Origin: an uncultured Pseudomonadota bacterium
Lineage (GTDB): Bacteria; Pseudomonadota; Alphaproteobacteria; Rs-D84
Assembly (NCBI GenBank): GCA_902774285.1
Contig: CACYHO010000001.1
Coordinates: 137,303 to 201,302 of the forward strand
Reading direction: 5' to 3'
DNA: 64,000 nucleotides
Shown here in pieces: positions 44,851 through 54,928 of this stretch; position 1 is the stretch's first letter; each line of letters begins with the position of its first letter. The translations under genes were made by a program, and so were the position numbers. The notes under the pieces were generated by a model. That model saw only the letters and a program-made list of their open reading frames with translations, did no database searches and was not told the origin of the DNA.

Positions 44851-45541
44851 AATTTAAAAACGCTTCTTCAAGGACTTTTTTTATTTCTATCTCGCCAAGT
44901 CCTGATTCACAAAGATAATTTATTTGATTTTGTGTTGGTTTATATAATGAACTGTTATGAATTGCATTTTTAGGGATACTATTAATATATTGTGTTGGTT
45001 TTAATATAATTTTTGCATCTTTATCCGCCATAACAGAAAAAGATATATCTGAATCACTGTTTATCGCATTTTTTTCTATTTTTGCACAGCCTTGTAAATC
45101 TGTTAATGTGTTTTTATATGCCGCGACACGTGTTTTTATAAAAATACCGGTATTTTCATTTAAATGTTGTCCAATAATATTTAATTTTAATTGATCATAA
45201 TTTTTATCAATAATTTGCCCATTAAATATGCTATTTTTACCGGAATTTTTAACAAAAATATTCAAAAAAGCCGGTTTTTTATTAATTATTTTTAAATCCA
45301 TAATAATATTTGAATTTTCAGCATTTATATCAATATTTAAATCAATATTACCGGCAATTTCGCCAATATATATAATATGAATTGGTAATTCAGATGTTTT
45401 GTTAACAGATATTAAATTTTTATCATTATTATATTCTGTACTTTTATATTCAGATAAATCTTCACAAAAAATACCATCGCGGAAAACTAAAGTTTCTGCT
45501 GGAAAAGTTTTTATATTGAATTCTTGCCAAAGGTATGACAT
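44849..45541 (-). CDS. SufD-like Fe-S cluster scaffold protein, short and divergent
   Basis: SufD works with SufB and SufC to build iron-sulfur clusters. The 230-residue protein lacks most of the usual N-terminal helical part but keeps the beta-helix pattern: YKNTLTDLQGCAKIEKNAINSDSDISFSVMADKDAKIILKP (about 145-185), IPKNAIHNSSLYKPTQNQINYLCESGLGEIEIKKVLEEAF at the end, which lines up with the C-terminal SufB/D core (AxHgatig...YL.sRG...EA...l...AF). The conserved His survives in AIHN. Normal SufD is over 400 residues. No sufB, sufC or sufS is near. ATG at 45541 chosen; no clear ribosome site. Confidence 0.6.
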   Translation of the reverse strand: MSYLWQEFNIKTFPAETLVFRDGIFCEDLSEYKSTEYNNDKNLISVNKTSELPIHIIYIGEIAGNIDLNIDINAENSNIIMDLKIINKKPAFLNIFVKNSGKNSIFNGQIIDKNYDQLKLNIIGQHLNENTGIFIKTRVAAYKNTLTDLQGCAKIEKNAINSDSDISFSVMADKDAKIILKPTQYINSIPKNAIHNSSLYKPTQNQINYLCESGLGEIEIKKVLEEAFLN

Positions 45542-45617
45542 ATTTATAACCGAATTATTATATATGTATATAATATAAGAATTATAAATAAAAAACAACT
45601 TTAATTGGTGAAAAGAT

Positions 45618-46697
45618 ATGGGATTTAATTGTGGAATTGTTGGTTTACCAAATGTTGGAAAATCTACTTTATTTAATGCGTTAACACAAAGTGCCGCGGC
45701 TGATGCGCAAAATTATCCATTTTGTACAATAGAACCAAATACTGGTCGCGTAGTTGTTCCTGATAAAACTTTGCATGATCTGGCAAAAGTGGCCGGTGCA
45801 GAACGTATTATACCAACACAACTTGAAATAGTTGATATTGCAGGTCTTGTTAAAGGAGCATCTGCTGGTGAAGGACTTGGAAATAAATTTCTTTCTAATA
45901 TTCTTGAAACTGATGCAATTATTCATGTTGTTCGTTGTTTTGAAAATGATGATATTGTTCATGTTAATGGAAAAATAGATCCTTTGCTTGATATTGAAAC
46001 AATTGAAACAGAATTGATGTTGGCTGATATTGAAAGTTTAGATAATCAAATTAAAAAACTTGAAAAGAAAGTTCATGGGTTGGATAAAAATGCAGCTAAA
46101 TTATTATCTGATGCTTTATCTATTAAATCTGGACTTGAAAAATCAATTCCGGCACGTGATCAAGATATAAATTCAAAACCTTTTAATTTATTAACCAGTA
46201 AACCTGTAATATATGTATGTAATGTTGAAGAAAGTGCGGCTGCAAGCGGTAATAAATTTTCTGATCAGGTTCGTGAAAAATTTTCAGGAAAAGCACCAGT
46301 TTTAATTATTTCATCTAAAATAGAAATGGAAATTGCACAAATAGTTGATATTGATGAAAGAAAAATGTTCCTTGATGAACTTGGTTTGAAAGAATCTGGT
46401 CTGGATCAGGTTATTCATACTGGATATGATACGTTGGGACTTCAAACATTTTATACAGTTGGCCCGAAAGAAGCACATGCATGGACTATAACAAAAGGTA
46501 TGACTGCACCACAAGCTGCCGGAAAAATACACAGTGATTTTGAACGCGGATTTATACGCGCTGAAATAATTTCCCCATCAGATTATTTACAATATGGTGG
46601 TGAAGTCGCTGTTAAAGAAGCCGGTAAAATGAGATTAGTTGGAAAAGAATATATTATGCAAGAAGGTGATATATGCCATTTCTTGTTTAATGTATAA
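45618..46697 (+). CDS. ychF: YchF/OLA1-family P-loop NTPase
   Basis: YchF is a ribosome-associated ATPase/GTPase that modulates stress responses. The 359-residue protein has G1 GLPNVGKSTLFNALT (about 9), the G3-like DIAGLVKGASAGEGLGNKFL (about 75), the helical arm, and the C-terminal TGS domain (LQTFYTVGPKEAHAWTITKGMTAPQAAGKIHSDFERGFIRAEII, about 276-320). Full length and canonical. It diverges from the SufD-like gene and ends in a strong terminator shared with dnaG. Confidence 0.96.
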   Translation: MGFNCGIVGLPNVGKSTLFNALTQSAAADAQNYPFCTIEPNTGRVVVPDKTLHDLAKVAGAERIIPTQLEIVDIAGLVKGASAGEGLGNKFLSNILETDAIIHVVRCFENDDIVHVNGKIDPLLDIETIETELMLADIESLDNQIKKLEKKVHGLDKNAAKLLSDALSIKSGLEKSIPARDQDINSKPFNLLTSKPVIYVCNVEESAAASGNKFSDQVREKFSGKAPVLIISSKIEMEIAQIVDIDERKMFLDELGLKESGLDQVIHTGYDTLGLQTFYTVGPKEAHAWTITKGMTAPQAAGKIHSDFERGFIRAEIISPSDYLQYGGEVAVKEAGKMRLVGKEYIMQEGDICHFLFNV

Positions 46698-46704
46698 AAA
46701 ATTC

Positions 46705-46740
46705 CCGGCTTTTTTGAATATTTTTATCAAAAAAGCCGGT
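46705..46740. terminator. Bidirectional terminator between ychF and dnaG
   Basis: CCGGCTTTTTTGA/TCAAAAAAGCCGG, a 13-bp stem with a 9-nt loop. Confidence 0.85.
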
Positions 46741-46743
46741 ATT

Positions 46744-48369
46744 TTATTTGTTTATATCCAATAATAATTCAAGTTTTTCATTTGCTTTTATAATATTTTC
46801 ATCTATTTCTTTTAATTTATTTCTGTAATCTTCACCAGCATCTTCAGGTATATTTGATAATAATTTTAATTTTTCATCTTTTAAAGATTTTATATATCTT
46901 TGTAATTTAAAAGAAATAATGAATTTTTCAGCATCTTTTAAACTAAGCTCTGTTTTTTGTGATTCTTCATCAAAAGATATATTCAAAGATACAAAGAAAT
47001 CCATATATTTTTCAGCCAATTCTGGATAAGTTTGAACAATAGATTTTATAAGATTTACTGTCATTATATCAACATCAGGAATTTCAATTATTGGTGTATA
47101 TTTTTGCTGTTTCCATTTGTGCCATTGATTAAATTTTCTTTGATTATATTCTTGTTCAATTTCATTTTGGAATATTTTATCTGTAATTTTAGATATACAA
47201 TCTTTTAAATATTTTTCAGCTTGAGTGCGACCACCTGGTGTATTAACAAGATAATTTTTATTAACACTGTCCCACAAGAAATCTATCAAAGGTGTTGCAT
47301 TATCTATAATTTTACGCATGGCTTCTTCACCAGAATTTTTTAATATTTCATCTGGATCTTTTCCGCCGGTAACAAAAGCAAATTTAACATCACTTGTTTC
47401 ACGTAAAAATGGTAAAATTAGCGTACACGCCCGTAAAGCGGCCTTTTGTCCGGCATTATCACCATCAAAACAGAAAGTTATATTACGATTAGATTTACAT
47501 AAAATTGCAATATGATCTTCTGTTAACGCTGTACCAAGTGGTGCGACTGTTTCGCCAAATCCATGAACTTGCATTTGAATTGCATCAATTTGTCCTTCGA
47601 CAACTATACTGCGATTATTACGGTGTATAGCGTCCCTTGCAAAATTAAACCCAAATATAGTTTGTCTTTTATGAAATAATTCTGTATCTGTTGTATTTAT
47701 GTATTTTGGTTCAGATCCATCCAGTGAGCGTCCTGAAAATGCGACAACTTGACCATGTGCATTAAATATAGGGAACATTAATTTATCACGGAAAAAATCA
47801 TAAGGTCCATAATCACCAATTCTGACCAAACCAGTCGCGGTTAATTTATCACGATTTATATTATTAAAAAATGACGCAATAATATTGTTTTTTGGGGCAT
47901 AACCAATACGATATTTTTTTATCATTTCATCACTGAATCCACGATTTTTTATATATTCCAAAGCATGTTTTCCAGAATCTTTATATAATAAATCTTGATA
48001 AATTTTAGTTGCTTGTTCTGTTATTTGAATATAATTTTCTTCAGATTCTATTTGTGCAGCAGATTTTTGTTTTATTTCAGGCATTTTTAATCCTGCCATA
48101 TCTGCTAATTCTTTGATAGCTTCCTTGAAATCTATATTTTCAGATTTCATAACAAAAGAAATTATATCACCATGTTCGCCACAACCAAAACAATGGTAAA
48201 ATCCTTTTTCTTCACTTACCGAAAAAGAAGGTGTTTTTTCATTATGAAACGGACAACAACCCCAATAATTTTGTCCTTTTTTAACAAGTGGGACACGACG
48301 CGAAATAACATCAACCAGTGATAATCTTTGTCTTAATTCGTCTGTAAAAGAATTATCAAATTTAGCCAA
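46744..48369 (-). CDS. dnaG: DNA primase DnaG
   Basis: DnaG makes RNA primers for replication. The 541-residue protein has the CHC2 zinc finger (CCPFHNEKTPSFSVSEEKGFYHCFGCGEHG, residues 38-67), the catalytic core with RIGYAPK (about 155), FSGRSL and the TOPRIM domain with VVEGQIDAIQM and FCFDGDNAGQKAA (about 310). The helicase-binding C-terminal domain is short, as the family is usually about 600 residues. It starts with TTG right behind the topA stop. Confidence 0.93.
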   Translation of the reverse strand: MAKFDNSFTDELRQRLSLVDVISRRVPLVKKGQNYWGCCPFHNEKTPSFSVSEEKGFYHCFGCGEHGDIISFVMKSENIDFKEAIKELADMAGLKMPEIKQKSAAQIESEENYIQITEQATKIYQDLLYKDSGKHALEYIKNRGFSDEMIKKYRIGYAPKNNIIASFFNNINRDKLTATGLVRIGDYGPYDFFRDKLMFPIFNAHGQVVAFSGRSLDGSEPKYINTTDTELFHKRQTIFGFNFARDAIHRNNRSIVVEGQIDAIQMQVHGFGETVAPLGTALTEDHIAILCKSNRNITFCFDGDNAGQKAALRACTLILPFLRETSDVKFAFVTGGKDPDEILKNSGEEAMRKIIDNATPLIDFLWDSVNKNYLVNTPGGRTQAEKYLKDCISKITDKIFQNEIEQEYNQRKFNQWHKWKQQKYTPIIEIPDVDIMTVNLIKSIVQTYPELAEKYMDFFVSLNISFDEESQKTELSLKDAEKFIISFKLQRYIKSLKDEKLKLLSNIPEDAGEDYRNKLKEIDENIIKANEKLELLLDINK

Positions 48370-50616
48370 TTATTTTGCCTTTCTTTTAAAAGATTTTTTT
48401 GGTTGTTTATTATTTATTAAATCAATCGCTGTTTCCAAACTTGGTTGTTCTTTGACCGAAACATTTACACGATTTGATGATAAGTAAGGACCATATTTTC
48501 CATCGCTGTAATAATATATAGGTTTATCAGTTGATGGATTTTTACCCAATATTATTGGTTCAACTTTCTTTTTATCTGTGTTTAACAAATCGCGTGCAAT
48601 ATCTAATGTAATTGTTTCAACAGTATAATTTTTAGCCGGTGCATTTTTTGTACCGTTTGTCACATAAGGACCATACTTTCCAATTTTAAATACAATATTT
48701 TCACCTAAACTTTTTTCAGTTGGTATATCATTTGTATGTGTATCTGATTCTTTATTATCATTATCATTTGTTAATTTCATAGTGTAATTACATGTTGGAA
48801 AATTACTGCAACCAACAAAAGCACCAAATTTAGACAATTTTATACCAAGTTTTCCACCACATTTTGGGCATTTATCACTGTTTTTACTAAATAAATGATG
48901 GTTCATAAATTTGTTTATGGTATCAATAATTTCTGTTGTTTTTATATCACGGACAGATTTTATATTTTTATCTGTTGGTTCCCAGAATGATTTAAGTGAT
49001 GATAATTTATCACTTATTCCATTTGAAACATCGTCAAGTGTATCTTCTGTTTTTGCCGTGAAATTTACATCGACTAAATCTTTAAAGTATTTTGATAAAT
49101 AAGATATTAAAACCCATCCAGAAATTGTCGGATGAAAACGATGTTGTTTATCTTGTTCAACATATTGTCTGTCAACGATAGTAGACATAATGGTTGCATA
49201 TGTTGATGGACGACCAATACCAAGTTCTTCCAGTTTCTTTACCAGTGAAGCTTCTGTAAATCTTGCAGGTGGTTGAGTAAAATGTTGTTCTGGTTTTAAT
49301 GATTTTATTTCAATTTCATCACCGATATTTAACGCAGGTAATTTTACATCATCATTTTCTTTTTCGTCATCAACATCTTCAATATAAACCTTCATAAATC
49401 CGTCAAAAATACGGGTCGTACCAACACAATGAAATACAGAATTTTTTATATCAATATCAACAGCAACAGAATCAAATTCTGCATTTGTCATTTGGCAAGC
49501 AACAGTTCTTTTCCAAATCAAATTATATAATTTTAATTCATCACCAGATAATTCATTATTTTGATTCAAGAAATGTGTTGGACGAATTGCTTCGTGTGCT
49601 TCTTGGGCATTTTTAGATTTAGTTATATAAAGATTAGGTGTTTTTGGTAAGAATTTATTTCCATATTCTTTTTCGATATATTCACGAATTTCAGATACTG
49701 CTTCTGCTGATAGATTTGTAGCATCTGTTCGCATATATGTGATAAATCCTTGTTCATATAACTTTTGCGCTGTTGCCATAGTGCGTTTTGATGAAAAACG
49801 AAGTTTACGTGCTGCTTCTTGTTGAAGTGTAGATGTTGTAAACGGTGCATAAGCGTGTCTTTGAAACTTTTTCCTTTCAATATTTGATATTTTTCCAATA
49901 TTTGGCGTATCAATAGAATTAACAATTTCATCGACCATAGATTTATTTTCTAAGGTCATTTTTTCTATTTTTTTACCGTTATATTTTATTAAGTTTGCTT
50001 CAAAAGCTGTTTTATCAAATAAACAATTCGCAGTAACCGTCCAGTATTCAACAGGATTAAATGTTTCTATTTCTTTTTCACGATCAACAACTAAACGGAC
50101 AGCAACAGATTGAACGCGTCCGGCAGATTTTCCAAGGTTTCTTTTCCATAAAAGTGGTGAAATACCAAATCCAATTAAATAATCAAGAATACGACGAACC
50201 ATATAAGCATCAACAAGATTATTATCTATTTCGCGTGGATTTTTTAATGCTTCCAATATAGCGTTTTTAGTAATTTCATGGAAAGCAACACGATAAACAT
50301 TTTTGCCTTTTAATACATCACGTGCATTTAAAATATCATTTATATGCCATGCTATCGCTTCCCCTTCACGATCAGGATCGGACGCCAGGTAAACATTATC
50401 TGCTTTCTTTAATTCATCAATAATTAATTTTAATTGTTTTTCTTTACCAGGCATAATTTGCCATTTTGGTTCATAATTATGTTCTGTATCTACACTGCCG
50501 TTTTCTGGTACTAAATCACGAACATGACCAACGGATGCAATAACACGCCACCCATTACCAAGGTATTTTTCAATAGTTTTTGCTTTTGATGGAGATTCTA
50601 CGATTAATAAGTTCAT
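48370..50616 (-). CDS. topA: DNA topoisomerase I
   Basis: TopA relaxes negative supercoils. The 748-residue protein has the TOPRIM start MNLLIVESPSKAKTIEKYLG, SDPDREGEAIAWH (about 78), the catalytic Tyr in GFITYMRTDATNLS (about 290), and one C-terminal zinc finger CPKCGGKLGIKLSKFGAFVGCSNFPTCNY (about 575-604), then topo C-terminal repeats with KYGPYV and KYGPYLSS. AAGGGG lies before the ATG. It sits between rodA and dnaG on one strand. Confidence 0.95.
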   Translation of the reverse strand: MNLLIVESPSKAKTIEKYLGNGWRVIASVGHVRDLVPENGSVDTEHNYEPKWQIMPGKEKQLKLIIDELKKADNVYLASDPDREGEAIAWHINDILNARDVLKGKNVYRVAFHEITKNAILEALKNPREIDNNLVDAYMVRRILDYLIGFGISPLLWKRNLGKSAGRVQSVAVRLVVDREKEIETFNPVEYWTVTANCLFDKTAFEANLIKYNGKKIEKMTLENKSMVDEIVNSIDTPNIGKISNIERKKFQRHAYAPFTTSTLQQEAARKLRFSSKRTMATAQKLYEQGFITYMRTDATNLSAEAVSEIREYIEKEYGNKFLPKTPNLYITKSKNAQEAHEAIRPTHFLNQNNELSGDELKLYNLIWKRTVACQMTNAEFDSVAVDIDIKNSVFHCVGTTRIFDGFMKVYIEDVDDEKENDDVKLPALNIGDEIEIKSLKPEQHFTQPPARFTEASLVKKLEELGIGRPSTYATIMSTIVDRQYVEQDKQHRFHPTISGWVLISYLSKYFKDLVDVNFTAKTEDTLDDVSNGISDKLSSLKSFWEPTDKNIKSVRDIKTTEIIDTINKFMNHHLFSKNSDKCPKCGGKLGIKLSKFGAFVGCSNFPTCNYTMKLTNDNDNKESDTHTNDIPTEKSLGENIVFKIGKYGPYVTNGTKNAPAKNYTVETITLDIARDLLNTDKKKVEPIILGKNPSTDKPIYYYSDGKYGPYLSSNRVNVSVKEQPSLETAIDLINNKQPKKSFKRKAK

Positions 50617-50619
50617 TTT

Positions 50620-51765
50620 TTAAAACCCCTTGGATGATAATTGTTGATCTTTGTGGATATGAGCATTTTGACATAAACCAAAACCAAAAAGCAATGATAT
50701 CAAACTGCTGCCACCGAAAGACATTAATGGTAATGGAACACCAACCGTCGGTAATATCCCAAGCACCATAGAGATATTTATAAAGTAATAAATGAAAAAG
50801 TTCAACATAAAACCAAAACATATTAATTGACCAAACCTGTTTCGACATGTTTTCGCCATCCAGAACAGCATAATTACTATGAATGAGTATATTGAAAGTA
50901 ACATAAATGCCCCAATAAACCCAAATTCTTCACCAAGCATGGTAAATATAAAATCAGTTTGTTTTTCTGGCAAGAAAGATTGTTGCGATTGTGTGCCAGA
51001 CATATACCCCTTGCCAACAATACCGCCACTGCCAAAAGCTATTTTTGCCTGATTTATTTGATAACCTGCGCCACGGGCATCTAATTCTGGGTTGATAAAA
51101 GTTATAATACGCGAACGTTGATAATCATGCATACCGCCGTACCAAACAACAGGCAATGCAAGCAGACCAATGATTCCAGCAATCAAAAACCATTTTTTAT
51201 TTGCACCAACAATATAGAACATACCAACTGTGATTAATGCCAAAGATAAACCTGTGCCAAGATCGGGTTGTGCACAAATAAGTAAAAATGGGACAAGTAA
51301 CATTAAAATTGGAACAATATAATTTTTAAATTGAGATAATTCCACACTGTTTTGCCATGCAAAATAACGCGCCAAAGCCAAAACAAGCGCAATCTTAATA
51401 AATTCAGATGGTTGTATATTCATAAAACCCAATGACAACCAACGTTGTGCCCCCATACCAACATCACCGACAAATGTCACCAATATCACCATAATTAATG
51501 CAATAGCGTATATAAAATATGCAGATTTTATCCATGTTTTTATATTGAAAAATGCGGCAAAAAAGAATATAGCGATACCAATCAATATCTTTAATAATTG
51601 TGGCAAAGCGAAAGGTTGCCATGAACCATTACCAGCACTAAATAAAACCACAATAGAAAATAACAAAACAACAATCATGGGTATAAAAAGCGCCCATGAA
51701 AAACGTGAAAGTTTTTCACCGAATGTCATCATATTTGCATTAGATACACGTGTTGTATTTGCCAT
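50620..51765 (-). CDS. rodA: RodA, rod-shape peptidoglycan glycosyltransferase (SEDS)
   Basis: RodA polymerises glycan strands during cell elongation, with PBP2 as its partner. The 381-residue protein has about ten membrane helices and SEDS motifs: WLSLGFMNIQPSEFIKIALVLALARYFAW (about 108-136) with the catalytic-type Glu-Phe region, LICAQPDLGTGLSLALIT (about 160) and MGTxGVPLPLMSFGGSS-like VGVPLPLMSFGGSSL near 345. It follows mrdA by 1 bp. Confidence 0.94.
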   Translation of the reverse strand: MANTTRVSNANMMTFGEKLSRFSWALFIPMIVVLLFSIVVLFSAGNGSWQPFALPQLLKILIGIAIFFFAAFFNIKTWIKSAYFIYAIALIMVILVTFVGDVGMGAQRWLSLGFMNIQPSEFIKIALVLALARYFAWQNSVELSQFKNYIVPILMLLVPFLLICAQPDLGTGLSLALITVGMFYIVGANKKWFLIAGIIGLLALPVVWYGGMHDYQRSRIITFINPELDARGAGYQINQAKIAFGSGGIVGKGYMSGTQSQQSFLPEKQTDFIFTMLGEEFGFIGAFMLLSIYSFIVIMLFWMAKTCRNRFGQLICFGFMLNFFIYYFINISMVLGILPTVGVPLPLMSFGGSSLISLLFGFGLCQNAHIHKDQQLSSKGF

Positions 51766-51766
51766 T

Positions 51767-53533
51767 TTATTTTAATAATTCCTTCATAATATTTGCTGTT
51801 GCGCGTGCAGCCGGACCAGAACCACCCGCATGTTCCATAATAACACATACGGCATATTTTGGATTGTCTGTTGGTGCATAACCAACAAAAAGTCCATGAT
51901 TACGCAAATTCCATTTTAATTGTTCGTTTGTTAAAACCCCACTTTGACGTTCGGCTTTTGATATATTGCGCACCTGGGATGTCCCTGTTTTTCCACCCAT
52001 TTTTTTACCTTTAACATTAATTGCGCTACCTGACGCCGTGCCGCCTTTTTGTGTGACTTGTTCAAGACCGGTTAAAACATGTTTAATATTTTTTTCTTGT
52101 AAATTAAGATTTTTAAAATTTGGGTTTTCATCCGAATAAATCAAACGCGGCACAACTTCTTTATTAGATGCAACACGTGCCATCATAACCGCCAATTGTA
52201 AACAATTTGTAAGGATAAAACCTTGGCCGATACCAGAAATTACAGTATCCCCGTGAACCCATTGCGTACCAACATTTTTTTCCTTCCAGCGTCTATCAGG
52301 TATAATTCCTGGCATTTCGTGAGCAAGCACATCATCCATGTATTTTTTATTTAATCCAAGTTTTAACGCCATGTGTTTTATCGCATCTATTCCAATACGT
52401 AAAGCTATTTGATAAAAATACACATCGCAAGAATGTTTTAATGCACCATATAAATCAACATATCCATGTCCGTGTTTTTCCCAACAGTGATATTTATGAT
52501 TCCCGTATTCCCAATATCCCGGACAGAATATTTTTTCTTTTGGTGAAACAGCACCGCTTTCAAGTGCGGCCAATGCGACAACTATTTTAAAAGTTGATCC
52601 TGGTGGATATAAACCTTCGATAGTTTTATTCATAAATGGTTTTGCCACATCTGTTAAAAGTGAAGATATATATTCTTCACCATCATCTGTTTTAAAATTA
52701 TTTGGATCAAAGCTTGGTGTTGATGCCATTGCTAAAATATTACCGTTTTCAATATCAAGAACAACACCACAACCAGCCCTGTTCATTGCTAAAGAATCGT
52801 ATAAAACTTTTTGAACATTTTCTTTAATAGTTGTTTTTATATCATTTCCAACAATTGGGGAAATAAATTGTGTTTTGTCTTCACCTGTTATACGTCCAAC
52901 AGCGTTTGTCATTAATACTGTTTGTCCGGGTATGCCAGCCATATTATCATTGAATCTTTTTTCTAATCCATTAATACCAGTCGTGAAAAAAGGATTGTTT
53001 GGAACAATTTTCTTTGGTGCGCCAACATATCCAAACACCTGTGCACCGGCTGGTCCCAGTTCGTATACACGCGAAAATCCATTTCCAATATGTATTCCTG
53101 GGATGTTTTTAGCAGACAATTTCGCCAATGTATTCCAATTGGAATTTTCTGTTATTAAAACCGGTTGGAATTTTTGTTGTTTTTTTATGTGACGCCAAAT
53201 TCTGTCGACAGTTTTTTTGCGTAATTTTAATTCTTTTGTTACGGTTTCTATTACATTGTCTATATCGTCAGTTTCTTCTGGAATAACATATATGCGATAT
53301 ATTGGTGCATCACGTGAAATAACACTGCCAGATTCAGACAAAATATTACCACGTTTAGGCATTGTGACTTGAATACGAAAAGAATTATTCTCGCTTTTGC
53401 GGCTGTATTCTTTGTGTTCGAATATTTGCATTTGAAGCATACGTAAAATCAAAACAGAAGTAAGGACGGCACCACCTGTTAAAAACAGTGCGCTGCGTCT
53501 ATCAAAAGTGCGTGCTACTTCTGTATCTATCAT
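51767..53533 (-). CDS. mrdA: Penicillin-binding protein 2 (MrdA)
   Basis: PBP2 is the elongation-specific transpeptidase. The 588-residue protein has a membrane anchor (about 16-35), the pedestal domain and a transpeptidase with SxxK in YPPGSTFKIVVALAALESG (about 310), SCDVYFYQ (about 363) as SxN-like and KTGTSQV (about 516) as KTG. The start at 53533 is chosen since its ATG overlaps the mreD stop (ATGA) with GGAT 6 bp ahead; a TTG slightly upstream is less likely. Confidence 0.95.
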   Translation of the reverse strand: MIDTEVARTFDRRSALFLTGGAVLTSVLILRMLQMQIFEHKEYSRKSENNSFRIQVTMPKRGNILSESGSVISRDAPIYRIYVIPEETDDIDNVIETVTKELKLRKKTVDRIWRHIKKQQKFQPVLITENSNWNTLAKLSAKNIPGIHIGNGFSRVYELGPAGAQVFGYVGAPKKIVPNNPFFTTGINGLEKRFNDNMAGIPGQTVLMTNAVGRITGEDKTQFISPIVGNDIKTTIKENVQKVLYDSLAMNRAGCGVVLDIENGNILAMASTPSFDPNNFKTDDGEEYISSLLTDVAKPFMNKTIEGLYPPGSTFKIVVALAALESGAVSPKEKIFCPGYWEYGNHKYHCWEKHGHGYVDLYGALKHSCDVYFYQIALRIGIDAIKHMALKLGLNKKYMDDVLAHEMPGIIPDRRWKEKNVGTQWVHGDTVISGIGQGFILTNCLQLAVMMARVASNKEVVPRLIYSDENPNFKNLNLQEKNIKHVLTGLEQVTQKGGTASGSAINVKGKKMGGKTGTSQVRNISKAERQSGVLTNEQLKWNLRNHGLFVGYAPTDNPKYAVCVIMEHAGGSGPAARATANIMKELLK

Positions 53534-53979
53534 GACTTTATCCAATTATCTAGTGCTGTTATTGGTGTATATAAAATACTTAACCACACAAACAGCCACA
53601 AATTATTAATTAAATTTACCCATGTAAAACCTGAAATCATTAAAAGAAAAATACCGATACCAACAAAAACCATAAATCCATAAATTGCATTATTATTCGT
53701 ATGTTGAAAATCTATGTAATTTTGAAATCCGTTTATTGCATAAAACAAACAAAACAGGCAAGTCCAAAAAAGTGGTAAATTACAACGATAATCTATCAAA
53801 AAACAAAAAATTAAAGCAAATATAGCGAAATTATTAACAGGACGAACAAATGTATAATAAAATATAGGTATTAAACACAATATACCAGCAGGATTCCAAA
53901 AATATACAGACAATCGCCATAAAAACAATGTCATAATAAATGGCATTAATTGTTTTAAAACAGGCGCTATTTTATACAT
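53530..53979 (-). CDS. mreD: MreD-like rod-shape membrane protein
   Basis: The 149-residue protein is almost entirely membrane helices (about five) and lies between mreC and mrdA, the fixed place of mreD. Sequence similarity is weak, as usual for MreD (DYRCNLPLFWTCLFCLF, GFMVFVGIGIFLLMISGF). Start and stop overlap both neighbours by 1-4 bp, so the five elongation genes are translated as one unit. Assignment depends mainly on position and membrane pattern. Confidence 0.7.
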   Translation of the reverse strand: MYKIAPVLKQLMPFIMTLFLWRLSVYFWNPAGILCLIPIFYYTFVRPVNNFAIFALIFCFLIDYRCNLPLFWTCLFCLFYAINGFQNYIDFQHTNNNAIYGFMVFVGIGIFLLMISGFTWVNLINNLWLFVWLSILYTPITALDNWIKS

Positions 53980-54800
53980 TATTTATATGAACCTATGTCG
54001 TTAAATTGTAATATCATAACACGTGATATGTTGTTAGGACGCAAAACATCAACATTTTTTTCATCCACCATATCACCAATGTATATTCCTGATGGTAAAA
54101 TACCGCTTATATTACTGGTTATAACTTTCAATCCTTTGCGACCAACAAACAGTGTATCATTAAAAAATCCAATTGACGCATTTGATTTTCCATTTCCTTG
54201 TAAAAAACCAGAAACATCAGATCCGGATATTCTGATTGCTATGTTTGTATCTGCGTCTGTCAATGCGCGAACGCGACAAAATTGGGACCCGCAGTCTGTA
54301 ACTGTTCCAACCAATCTGTTATCAAATGATACAGCGACCATTCCTTTTGTTAAACCATCTTTCTTTCCACGATTAACAAGGAAAGAGTTATGGTGAAACA
54401 CAGAATCGTAAAATTGTATATCTGCAATCACAGTTTTATAAGGAGAGGCTTTTTGTATATTAATTTCACGTTCAAGTTTTTTGTTTTCTTGAACAGCAAT
54501 ATCGCATGCATTTTTATTAGCCAACGCTTCATCTAAACGGATGCGTAATTCTTTGTTTTCAGTGCGTAATTGCGATGATTCTCTGATCCAATGAGCGCCC
54601 TGACCAATCACCCGTACGGGCCACGTTATAATAGAACCGATTCCGTGCGCAACAGGCAAAACAATATGAGCCAAACCATTCATAATAGTATAATCTGGTT
54701 TTGCTATCATTATATATATTATAAATACAGGAACCGCAGCTGCCGCAACGGAAGATTTTATAATACGCATCAATTTATAAGATAACTTGTCCTTGGTCAT
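53979..54800 (-). CDS. mreC: MreC, rod-shape-determining protein
   Basis: MreC spans the inner membrane and activates PBP2. The 273-residue protein has one helix (about 10-35), a coiled coil (WIRESSQLRTENKELRIRLDEAL, about 68-90) and the MreC beta domain (VNRGKKDGLTKGMVAVSFDNRLVGTVTDCGSQFCRVRALTDADTNIAIRI, about 135-185; GLKVITSNISGILPSGIYIGDM). ATG at 54800 is chosen; a TTG 36 bp upstream is possible. mreB is not in this window. Confidence 0.92.
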   Translation of the reverse strand: MTKDKLSYKLMRIIKSSVAAAAVPVFIIYIMIAKPDYTIMNGLAHIVLPVAHGIGSIITWPVRVIGQGAHWIRESSQLRTENKELRIRLDEALANKNACDIAVQENKKLEREINIQKASPYKTVIADIQFYDSVFHHNSFLVNRGKKDGLTKGMVAVSFDNRLVGTVTDCGSQFCRVRALTDADTNIAIRISGSDVSGFLQGNGKSNASIGFFNDTLFVGRKGLKVITSNISGILPSGIYIGDMVDEKNVDVLRPNNISRVMILQFNDIGSYK

Positions 54801-54859
54801 ACCGACAACTTTAAACGCAAAAAAATCAATATTCAATAAAAACTTGATTTTTCTTTTTT

Positions 54860-54915
54860 ATATGTCAAAATAAAGCCATCCGAAATGGCAAGGCATTGCC
54901 ACGAGGTATATAAAA
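54860..54915 (+). promoter_or_regulatory. Structured leader ahead of rpmI-rplT
   Basis: Two small stems lie in the leader: GCCAT-CCGAA-ATGGC and GGCAA-GGCA-TTGCC, which compete for ATGGCAAGGC. In several bacteria L20 represses this operon by binding an RNA that mimics its rRNA site, so the place is right for an L20 leader, but no specific match is claimed. Confidence 0.35.
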
Positions 54916-54928
54916 AAAAGGATAGAAA

